Shown here piece by piece: positions 1-5,109 of a stretch of 10,584 nt of DNA (positions within the stretch are counted from its first letter, which is position 1; each line of letters opens with the position of its first letter). The notes beneath the pieces were generated by a model. The model searched no databases. It worked only from the letters and a program-made list of their open reading frames with translations, and had not been told where the DNA came from. The DNA comes from Bacillota bacterium (lineage in GTDB: Bacteria > Bacillota_C > Negativicutes > Sporomusales > Sporomusaceae): the NCBI GenBank assembly GCA_023441125.1, contig JAEZQV010000039.1, forward strand, positions 1-10,584. Direction: 5' to 3'. A program made the position numbers and the translations under genes.

Positions 1-371
1 GCCTTAATCCAGTCATGGTTATCAATAAGTCCCAGCTCCAGCTGTTCAGCCTGGCCGGCCGCCGTCAACAGCGGCTGCTGCACGTCAATATTCCCCTGCG
101 GCCTAAACTTGATCTGACCGCCAAAAATATGCACCAGCAGGTTATGGTAGCCCGAGCCCGGCCAGACAATAGCGGACTGAACCTGCTGATTGGTCTCGAT
201 AATCGCTTTGACTCCCGCTGCCGGGTTTGCCAGCACATCTTTAAGCGAAAGTCCCTGTTGCCGAAACGCCCAGGTTCCGCCGGACAGCAGCGTTGCCGGT
301 ACGGGTGACTGGCCGAAAGGCCTGCTGCTTTTAGCTGTTATCGCCTGAATAATCCTGTCCTTGGGCAGCAT
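1..371 (-). CDS. URO-D family (MtaA/MtbA-like) protein, N-terminal part only
   Basis: My translation of the minus strand from the ATG at 371 gives 123 uninterrupted codons that run off the left edge. The N-terminus (MLPKDRIIQAI, then PVPATLLSGGTWAF and LSLKDVLANP) resembles uroporphyrinogen-decarboxylase-fold proteins, the family that includes methylcobamide:thiol methyltransferases. A GGGGAGG ribosome binding site lies 8 nt before the ATG, and only 24 nt separate it from the stop of the NifK-like gene. It is therefore probably the fourth gene of the leftward operon. The zinc-binding His-x-Cys and Cys residues that would separate a methyltransferase from a true decarboxylase lie beyond the window. 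Family assignment is fairly secure and function is not. Confidence 0.75.
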   Translation of the reverse strand, partial: MLPKDRIIQAITAKSSRPFGQSPVPATLLSGGTWAFRQQGLSLKDVLANPAAGVKAIIETNQQVQSAIVWPGSGYHNLLVHIFGGQIKFRPQGNIDVQQPLLTAAGQAEQLELGLIDNHDWIK

Positions 372-395
372 ACTCTAACCCTCCCCTTTGCTATT

Positions 396-1748
396 TTATC
401 TGGCGGCAACAATTACGCCGATCAAATCTTCGATCAGTGTAAGGGCGCCGCTGTAACCGGTATAGCCCCGGTTGATGGCAGCCCGGTTAGCGACCGGAAA
501 ACTCACGCTGAGGTGTCCGGCGCCAAGTTCTTTGGCCAGTTCCCGATCCAGCGAGCTGCCAATGACAAAGGCCGGACTCAGCGGGTTGGCGTATTTACCG
601 GCTTGTAACCCGTATTTATGCCAGTGGTCCCGCACAGCAGCGGCAATGGCGCTGCCGTCGGTGTGAAAAATCACTGCCGGCGCAAGGCCGCTCGCCAGTT
701 GGTTCAGGCGGCCGGCAATGCCTGTTTTTTGCTCATCGTCCAGTATATCGGTAATCCCCACAACTTCCGGCAGCCAACCCAGATCATCGGCTAAGAACCG
801 GGTTAACCCGACCGCATAATTGGTATCGCCGATAATCACGGCATACCGCTGCAAATCGGCGTCGTTAAAGCAGTCGGCCAGCGTTTCCAGCAAGCTGTAG
901 TATCTTTTATTTTCGTAATTAATCAGATTCTCAAGCAAATCACTGTCCAAATCGAGGGCCGCACCAATCTGCCGGAGAAAATCGTCGGTGGCTGAAGGCC
1001 CTACCGGCAGCGGAACTGATACATAGGGTATGCCGTGAATCTCTTCGGCCAGGCGCGCCGCCCCTAAACCAAACACCTCGGAAACAACAATATTAAGGCT
1101 GGCGCTGCCCGCCTCCCGGATACCGGCCGCACTGTCATCCACGGTGAAAAAGCTGTTGACTGTCAAGCCCAGTTTGGCCAGGAGCTGGCGGATACCGTAT
1201 AAATTACCGCGCCAAAATACATCGATAAAGGGGGCAACACCCCACAAATTCACAGTTTTAGGCTGTTTTACCGCGGCCTTGGCAACAAAGTTTTTAAACA
1301 AGCTTTGCAGCACCAAATCATAACCCTGATAAGAATTGCCCCGGAAACCGCCGGTTTCGGCAAAGAGAATGGGAACTCCCGCTGCCTGCAGGGGTCTTAC
1401 CACCGAGCCGATATCATCGCCAATTACCTCGGTAACGCAGCTTGTCAGCACAAAATACAGCTCGCCCTGCATAACCTCCAGGGCATTTTTTATTTCCTGC
1501 TCCAGCCGTTCGGCGCCGCCAAAGACAACCTCCCGTTCCTGGATATTGGACCCGGGCATGCTCAGCCCGCCGCAGTAGCCGCCGACCTGCAGGCCGCAGC
1601 CGCCGGCCTGGGTCCAGGTAAAGTTGCCGGCGCAGCCGGGCGGGGCATGCAGTATCGGCACCGCCTTGGGCAAAGCGCTGACGGTGGCGATGGCGCCGCC
1701 CAGCGCGCAGGTATAGCGGGGGCGTTCAATAAAGTTATAGTCGCTCAC
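396..1748 (-). CDS. Nitrogenase component 1-type oxidoreductase, NifK-like (beta-type) subunit
   Basis: A 450-residue protein of the NifD/NifK/NifE/NifN superfamily. Three cysteines sit where this superfamily binds its bridging Fe-S cluster: C14 (RYTCALGGA), C39 (APPGCAG) and C104 (TSCVTEVIGDD); the last motif is the classic beta-subunit TTCxxEVIGDD. The segment GGFRGNSYQGYD near residue 133 matches the beta/NifE loop, and SVPLPVGPSATDDF matches the later NifK 'P.G...TD.FL' stretch. Two further cysteines (C51, C59) lie in a Gly-rich loop. It is shorter than a typical NifK of about 510 residues. The GTG start at 1748 overlaps the NifD-like stop (GTGA), implying translational coupling. Expected role: partner of the NifD-like protein in a heterotetramer. 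It is unlikely to be a true N2-fixing NifK, because no nif accessory genes are seen and the partner's active site is altered. A scaffold role (NifN-like) is an alternative. Confidence 0.85.
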   Translation of the reverse strand: MSDYNFIERPRYTCALGGAIATVSALPKAVPILHAPPGCAGNFTWTQAGGCGLQVGGYCGGLSMPGSNIQEREVVFGGAERLEQEIKNALEVMQGELYFVLTSCVTEVIGDDIGSVVRPLQAAGVPILFAETGGFRGNSYQGYDLVLQSLFKNFVAKAAVKQPKTVNLWGVAPFIDVFWRGNLYGIRQLLAKLGLTVNSFFTVDDSAAGIREAGSASLNIVVSEVFGLGAARLAEEIHGIPYVSVPLPVGPSATDDFLRQIGAALDLDSDLLENLINYENKRYYSLLETLADCFNDADLQRYAVIIGDTNYAVGLTRFLADDLGWLPEVVGITDILDDEQKTGIAGRLNQLASGLAPAVIFHTDGSAIAAAVRDHWHKYGLQAGKYANPLSPAFVIGSSLDRELAKELGAGHLSVSFPVANRAAINRGYTGYSGALTLIEDLIGVIVAAR

Positions 1749-3235
1749 TCACTGTCACTCCCTGCCGCTACGATATATTTAAACGGATCCTGAGTATACC
1801 AGGCTTCCTGGTAAGGCAGACTGGCAAACCGGCTGAGATTGGCGTTAAACCGCGGATTTTTCAACTGGCGGTATAAGCGTCTGGCCAGTTCATAAGCGCC
1901 CCGGTAGCCAACATAGTGGAGCCCGGTATTATAAATGACATGGGTGGCGATACCCAGCTTGGCTGCCGTACTGTTGCCGTTCATATGCCCCAGAAAGACA
2001 TCGGGCTTGAGTTTGCGCAGCAGATTGGCCTCCTCAAACGGCTGACAGTTGGCAATATTTAAAGGATAGTCCTGCCCGGTAATCCTTACCAGCTTTTCAT
2101 ATTCCACATCGGCGAATTCATCATGGTGAAACGCCCGGATGCCCACAACTGCAAAACCCAGTTCGGCCAGCAGGATGGCGGTAGACAGGGCCCGGAACTC
2201 ACCGGCGCTGCTGAAGGCCTTTTTCCCGGCGAATATCGCTTTAAGCGGCGCGAGCGCTGCGGCCAGTTCGGCTTCTTCCTGAGCGATTAAAGCCTGCGCC
2301 TTATCGCCCAGGCCAAAAAAGTCGGCCACATCGGTAAGCCACTTGCCGGTGTTTTCAATACCGATCGGCATATGCCTGATAATAAACGGCACCTGGTATT
2401 TCGCCTGTAAATGATGCAGCATATAGTCGTCATGGGTTGGGCAGGTACTGATGGACAAGTCGGCCTCGGCCATGCGCTTCATACCGTCCGGATCGGCAAA
2501 AACCGGGAAGACGTTGACATTAAGCCCCAGGGCGTTTAACAAACGTTCCAGTTCCACTTCATCCACCCGGCCCATGGACGACATGTTCATTAGGTTGACG
2601 GTTTTACCCTGTTTTTGTTCGGCCGGCGTCTGGTCGCCGCCAGCCGGCAGCAGCGTCCGGCCAATGGCATGGTATACGGCGTCATACGCCGTGGCCCAGA
2701 TCTTGGTTTTAAACCCTTCGCAGTGCACCGGCAAAAGCTTGGCGGCTACCTCGGGCTGGATCTGCTCAACCACCCCGTCCACATCATCGCCGATAATGCC
2801 CGGCACACAGCTGGCCACCACGAAAATAACGGCCGGCTGGTACCGCCGGTCCGCCTCAAGAATAGCCTCAGCCAGTTTCGGCTCGCCGCCGCTGATCACA
2901 TCGGCCTCCGTCAGGCCGGTAGACAGCCAGGTGCCATCCTTGACAATGCCCCAGCGCTGATTATTGCCGCCGCGCACCGCTGCATTGCCGCCGTGGGAGG
3001 AGGAACCGCAGCCCAGTCCGCCATGCATCAAGACCACGCTGTTGGGAATGCTGTTCATGGTCCCTAACGCCGGCAGTAAGAGACAAATGGAATTTTGGGT
3101 AAACGTGCGTTCATTTTCCGGCAGACAGCAGCCCAACCGGCGGCCGGCCACTTCTCCCAGGGAGGCTCCGTGAGCAATGCAGGCTTTTAGCCTATCTTCC
3201 CGCCGGGGCGGCTCTTTCAACTCAAAATAGCTCAT
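1745..3235 (-). CDS. Nitrogenase component 1-type oxidoreductase, NifD-like (alpha-type) subunit
   Basis: A 496-residue protein, about NifD length. Cysteines corresponding to the NifD P-cluster ligands are C51 (TQNSICLLL), C76 (HGGLGCGSS) and C143 (ASCVPGIIGDD). HCEGF at 171-175 matches the NifD CEGF loop. C265 (SISTCPTHDDYMLHHL) is in register with the NifD cofactor cysteine (Cys275 of Azotobacter), and PIGIENTGKWL follows as expected. The loop that in NifD carries Gln191 and His195 is about four residues shorter here and has neither. The C-terminal region around NifD His442 has THVIYNTGLHYVGY, where H432 or H440 might substitute but no clean equivalent aligns. An unusual C36-C37 pair lies near the N-terminus. 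This suggests a catalytic metallocluster enzyme acting on something other than N2, as seen in the methylthio-alkane reductase and CfbD branches. The ATG at 3235 has an AGAGG site 8 nt upstream, 15 nt after the DUF2325 gene. Confidence 0.85.
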   Translation of the reverse strand: MSYFELKEPPRREDRLKACIAHGASLGEVAGRRLGCCLPENERTFTQNSICLLLPALGTMNSIPNSVVLMHGGLGCGSSSHGGNAAVRGGNNQRWGIVKDGTWLSTGLTEADVISGGEPKLAEAILEADRRYQPAVIFVVASCVPGIIGDDVDGVVEQIQPEVAAKLLPVHCEGFKTKIWATAYDAVYHAIGRTLLPAGGDQTPAEQKQGKTVNLMNMSSMGRVDEVELERLLNALGLNVNVFPVFADPDGMKRMAEADLSISTCPTHDDYMLHHLQAKYQVPFIIRHMPIGIENTGKWLTDVADFFGLGDKAQALIAQEEAELAAALAPLKAIFAGKKAFSSAGEFRALSTAILLAELGFAVVGIRAFHHDEFADVEYEKLVRITGQDYPLNIANCQPFEEANLLRKLKPDVFLGHMNGNSTAAKLGIATHVIYNTGLHYVGYRGAYELARRLYRQLKNPRFNANLSRFASLPYQEAWYTQDPFKYIVAAGSDSE

Positions 3236-3250
3236 AATCTCATCCTCTCT

Positions 3251-3535
3251 CTATAGCCCCAGTCCAGCCAGCTTGCGCTCAACAGCGCTCCAGGAGCGTT
3301 TGGCATACACCAGCGGCACCGACCGCGCCTTGGCATGATCCTTGACCGCTTTGGCCATATTGTGATTGATATAGTCGGTAAAAACCAGCACAAAACTTGT
3401 TGTCTTGGGTATATTCACCTTTTTGATTTCACCGGGATTGCGGCCCGTGATATGAGCGATTTCAGTCACGCCCCGGGCCCGCATTTTTTGTTCGATGGCT
3501 CCCAAATAATCTGCACCGATAACCAAAGCCGTCAT
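3251..3535 (-). CDS. DUF2325 domain protein
   Basis: A 94-residue soluble protein starting MTALVIGADYLGAIEQK. It has the features I associate with DUF2325: an N-terminal beta strand with GxDYLG, a central HITGRN, VLVFTDYINHNMAK, and a C-terminal VPLVYAKRSWSAVE. The fold is probably Rossmann- or receiver-like, and no catalytic role is established. I place the start at the ATG at 3535, preceded by AAAGGAG with 8 nt spacing. An in-frame ATG at 3556 would add seven residues but has no ribosome binding site and lies directly after a terminator T-run. As first gene of the leftward operon, it follows two tandem leader hairpin/terminator modules. A regulatory or accessory role to the nitrogenase-like enzyme is inference. 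Confidence 0.8.
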   Translation of the reverse strand: MTALVIGADYLGAIEQKMRARGVTEIAHITGRNPGEIKKVNIPKTTSFVLVFTDYINHNMAKAVKDHAKARSVPLVYAKRSWSAVERKLAGLGL

Positions 3536-3559
3536 ATCCTCAGCTCCTTTACTCATGCT

Positions 3560-3616
3560 ATTAATAAAATAGAGGCAACCGAAAACTCCCTAAAGAGAGC
3601 AGGCTTTCGGTTGCCT
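3560..3616 (-). terminator. Leader terminator B upstream of the nitrogenase-like operon
   Basis: On the minus strand a perfect 12-bp stem (3616-3605 with 3584-3573; 5' arm AGGCAACCGAAA) encloses a 5-bp inner stem and is followed by the T-rich run CTATTTTATTAA. The inner stem pairs with a G-U wobble on the minus strand but a C-A mismatch on the plus strand, which fixes the direction. It ends just before the DUF2325 ribosome binding site, so it works as an attenuator rather than at the end of a gene. The T-run is interrupted, so termination may be partial. Confidence 0.65.
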
Positions 3617-3635
3617 CCGGTGTGTACCAGTCAGC
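3613..3635 (-). promoter_or_regulatory. Leader RNA element, copy B (GCUGA-hairpin-AGGC)
   Basis: Read on the minus strand: GCTGA, then CTGG, loop TACACA, CCGG, then AGGC. The AGGC is the start of the 5' arm of terminator B. The small hairpin uses a U-G wobble that exists only in the minus-strand transcript. The same layout recurs at 3730-3750 (minus) and 3899-3920 (plus). Its position suggests a binding site for an antiterminator protein or ligand that competes with, or stabilises against, terminator folding. Confidence 0.6.
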
Positions 3636-3687
3636 AATTGGACATCTGATTCATTAAAAAATTCAACGCTTGCGCTGGCCAAGCGGG

Positions 3688-3733
3688 AATAAAATAAAAA
3701 GGCAATCGGCGGCTATAACAGCCGCGATTGCCT
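3688..3733 (-). terminator. Leader terminator A upstream of the nitrogenase-like operon
   Basis: On the minus strand a 9-bp stem AGGCAATCG/CGATTGCCT (3733-3725 with 3708-3700) continues through a 1-nt bulge into a 5-bp CGGCT/AGCCG stem with a 5-nt loop. It is followed immediately by TTTTTATTTTATT. It lies only about 30 nt after the predicted transcription start and more than 150 nt before the first gene, so it is a leader attenuator. Copy B repeats the arrangement 115-117 bp downstream. Confidence 0.8.
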
Positions 3734-3750
3734 CCGGTATTCCGGTCAGC
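3730..3750 (-). promoter_or_regulatory. Leader RNA element, copy A (GCUGA-hairpin-AGGC)
   Basis: Read on the minus strand: GCTGA, CCGG, loop AATA, CCGG, then AGGC, which starts the 5' arm of terminator A. The predicted transcription start lies about 13 nt upstream, so this is almost the first structure in the transcript. It shares the consensus GCUGAYYRG - N4-6 - CYGRAGGC with copies B and C. Confidence 0.65.
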
Positions 3751-3770
3751 GCTACTACTAATTTATGCTC

Positions 3771-3799
3771 ATGTTAGCACAGTGACTTCAGGGTGTCAA
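3771..3799 (-). promoter_or_regulatory. Sigma-A-type promoter of the leftward (nitrogenase-like) operon
   Basis: On the minus strand a perfect -35 TTGACA (3799-3794) is separated by 17 nt from a -10 TAACAT (3776-3771; 4 of 6 consensus bases). Transcription would start near 3764, just before leader element A. The spacing and the downstream leader modules support the call. Confidence 0.65.
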
Positions 3800-3805
3800 C
3801 CCCGG

Positions 3806-3864
3806 AAAAGTAAATTTATTGATCTTTTTACTAATTTAGCCTTGACACTTTTTTACTTTTTAGC
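3806..3864 (+). repeat. AT-rich repeats between the divergent promoters, possible operator
   Basis: TTTTTACT followed shortly by TTTAGC occurs at 3825-3840 and again at 3850-3864, 24-25 bp apart. The inverse AGTAAA is at 3809-3814, giving an imperfect palindrome AGTAAA-N12-TTTACT. The second direct copy sits in the spacer of the rightward promoter. A transcription factor could bind here, but T-rich DNA makes chance matches likely. Confidence 0.25.
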
Positions 3865-3871
3865 ATATAAT
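3842..3871 (+). promoter_or_regulatory. Sigma-A-type promoter of the rightward (methyltransferase) operon
   Basis: A perfect -35 TTGACA (3842-3847) and perfect -10 TATAAT (3866-3871) are separated by 18 nt. Transcription would begin near 3878, about 20 nt before leader element C. With both hexamers at consensus this promoter should be strong, consistent with control by the terminator downstream. Confidence 0.85.
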
Positions 3872-3898
3872 TGCGACAATACCGCAATACACACAGAG

Positions 3899-3920
3899 GC
3901 TGATCAGATATACTGAAGGC
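3899..3920 (+). promoter_or_regulatory. Leader RNA element, copy C (GCUGA-hairpin-AGGC)
   Basis: On the plus strand: GCTGA, TCAG, loop ATATA, CTGA, then AGGC, which enters the 5' arm of terminator C (overlap at 3916). The stem sequence differs from copies A and B (TCAG/CTGA instead of CYGG/CCGG) while pairing and flanking GCTGA/AGGC are kept. That pattern suggests conserved RNA structure rather than simple duplication. Confidence 0.65.
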
Positions 3921-3960
3921 CAAAAGAAACGGCATGTTTCTTTTGGCCTTTTTTATTTTT
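3916..3960 (+). terminator. Leader terminator C upstream of the methyltransferase operon
   Basis: A perfect 15-bp stem (3916-3930 with 3936-3950; 5' arm AAGGCCAAAAGAAAC) with loop GGCAT is followed by TTTTATTTTT. It stands between a full-consensus promoter and the first gene, with no gene upstream to terminate, so it is an attenuator. Transcription of the operon should need read-through. Confidence 0.85.
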
Positions 3961-3997
3961 GCCATCCAAAATTCATTACCGGAAAGGAGTAAAAGCA

Positions 3998-4036
3998 ATG
4001 AATATCAAAAAGGCAGGTGTTGCCAAATGGCACTAG
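3998..4036 (+). CDS. Possible 12-residue leader peptide overlapping the first methyltransferase gene
   Basis: The best ribosome binding site in the leader (GGAAAGGAG, 3981-3989) is spaced for the ATG at 3998, which is not in the frame of the downstream gene. That ATG opens MNIKKAGVAKWH and stops at TAG 4034-4036, ten bases past the likely start of the next gene at 4027. The ORF may deliver ribosomes to that start, where only a weak AGGCAGG site is visible. It could also be chance, or a sign of a sequence error that shifts the true N-terminus. Confidence 0.4.
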   Translation: MNIKKAGVAKWH

Positions 4037-5109
4037 ACCAAATGACGCCCCTGGAGAGAATGACAGCCTATAATCAGGGTAAACCGGTTGACCGTCTGCC
4101 GTGCGTACCCATCGTGGGCAACACGGCAGCCCGGGTAATCGGTGTCAAGGTCAGTCAGCTGCCGGCCAGCGGCAAGCTGCTGGCTCAGGCGCAAATTGCT
4201 GCTTACCGCCGGTTTGGCTATGATATTATCCGCATCTTCACCGACCTGTACGGCCAGGCCGAGGCCATGGGCGCCGCTGTTCGCTATCCCGCAGATGAAA
4301 CGGCGTATCTGGATAAGCCGGCCCTCAGCGATATCAGCCAGATTGACAGTCTGCGGCCGGCCGATCCTTACCGGGACGGCCATCTCCCCAATCATTTGGA
4401 AGCGATGAAGATTGCCGTGGAGGAAGTCGGCCAGGAGGTCACCGTAACCGGGGCGCTCACCGGCCCGTTTACCAATGCCTCCTTTCTGGTCGGCACCGAA
4501 ACTCTAACCCGCCTGGTCGGCAAAAATCCTGAAGCTGTGCACCGGCTGTGCCAGGTATCGCTGGCAACCTGCCTTAATTACGCCAAAGCCATTATTGACA
4601 GCGGCTGCACACCCAGCCTGACCGATCCCATGTCCTCCGCCACCATCATCAGCCCGCAGAAATTCCAGGAATTCTCCTTACCGTATCTAAAACAGCTCAT
4701 CGATTATATCCATTCCCGCGGCAAGTCGGTAACCCTGCATATCTGCGGCAAGACCGCCAAGATCTGGGAGCACATGGCCGCCGCCGGCGCCAACTGCATC
4801 AGTATCGACAATGCCGCCAGCCTGTCTGAGGCTAAAGCCAGGGTGGGCGACCGCCTGCGGCTGATGGGCAATGTACAGCCGTCGGAAATCATGCTGCAGG
4901 GCACACCGGCCGATGTCCGCCTGGCGGTCTTAAGCGGCGTCCGCGAAGCCTACGACAATCCCCAAGGCTACATTGTCGCCTCCGGCTGCAGTCTGCCGAC
5001 CGAAACGCCGTTTGCCAACATTGATGCCATGCTGGACGCCGTCCGGGAAATCGGTTATCCTGTTACGGCGGAGAAGCTGGCCGGTCTGCAGGCGAGGTGG
5101 TCGCAATGA
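4027..5109 (+). CDS. URO-D-fold corrinoid methyltransferase (MtaA/MtbA-like), first of a tandem pair
   Basis: From the ATG at 4027 the protein has 360 residues, usual for the family. It begins MALDQMTPLERMTAYNQGKPVDRLP, the standard URO-D-superfamily opening (ER..A...G.PVDR.P). It carries a candidate zinc site of methylcobamide:thiol methyltransferases: H238 and C240 in TLHICG, and C321 in ASGCSLP. GALTGPFT (142-149) and the late TETPFANIDAM are also typical. Zinc would activate a thiol or other methyl acceptor taking the methyl group from a methylcorrinoid protein. In acetogens related MtaA proteins serve methyl transfer to tetrahydrofolate, so the acceptor is open. The upstream in-frame ATG at 3934 lies in the loop of terminator C and is rejected. 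The stop overlaps the next gene by 4 bp (ATGA). A true HemE decarboxylase is unlikely given the zinc motif and operon. Confidence 0.85.
   Translation: MALDQMTPLERMTAYNQGKPVDRLPCVPIVGNTAARVIGVKVSQLPASGKLLAQAQIAAYRRFGYDIIRIFTDLYGQAEAMGAAVRYPADETAYLDKPALSDISQIDSLRPADPYRDGHLPNHLEAMKIAVEEVGQEVTVTGALTGPFTNASFLVGTETLTRLVGKNPEAVHRLCQVSLATCLNYAKAIIDSGCTPSLTDPMSSATIISPQKFQEFSLPYLKQLIDYIHSRGKSVTLHICGKTAKIWEHMAAAGANCISIDNAASLSEAKARVGDRLRLMGNVQPSEIMLQGTPADVRLAVLSGVREAYDNPQGYIVASGCSLPTETPFANIDAMLDAVREIGYPVTAEKLAGLQARWSQ

Noticed and set aside
1305..3067. Long plus-strand open frames across the nitrogenase-like genes (up to about 169 codons)
   Set aside because: They lie antisense to clear conserved genes, have low-complexity or unrecognisable products and lack convincing ribosome binding sites. 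They are shadows of GC-rich coding sequence.
396..3235. Calling the NifD/NifK-like pair an N2-fixing nitrogenase
   Set aside because: No nifH, nifE/N or nifB is visible, the N2-site Gln/His residues are not recognisable, and the neighbours are corrinoid methyl-transfer genes.
3536..3556. ATG at 3556 as the DUF2325 start
   Set aside because: It has no ribosome binding site, while the ATG at 3535 has AAAGGAG at good spacing and gives the family's usual N-terminus.
3560..3960. Cobalamin riboswitch, T-box or ANTAR dual-hairpin leader
   Set aside because: No B12-box-like GCCACTG, no T-box TGGNACCGCG and no paired hexaloops with the A1/G4 pattern. The repeated unit is one small hairpin joined to a terminator.
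3934..4026. ATG at 3934 as start of the first methyltransferase
   Set aside because: It lies in the terminator C hairpin, has no ribosome binding site, and would add 31 residues ahead of the normal family N-terminus.
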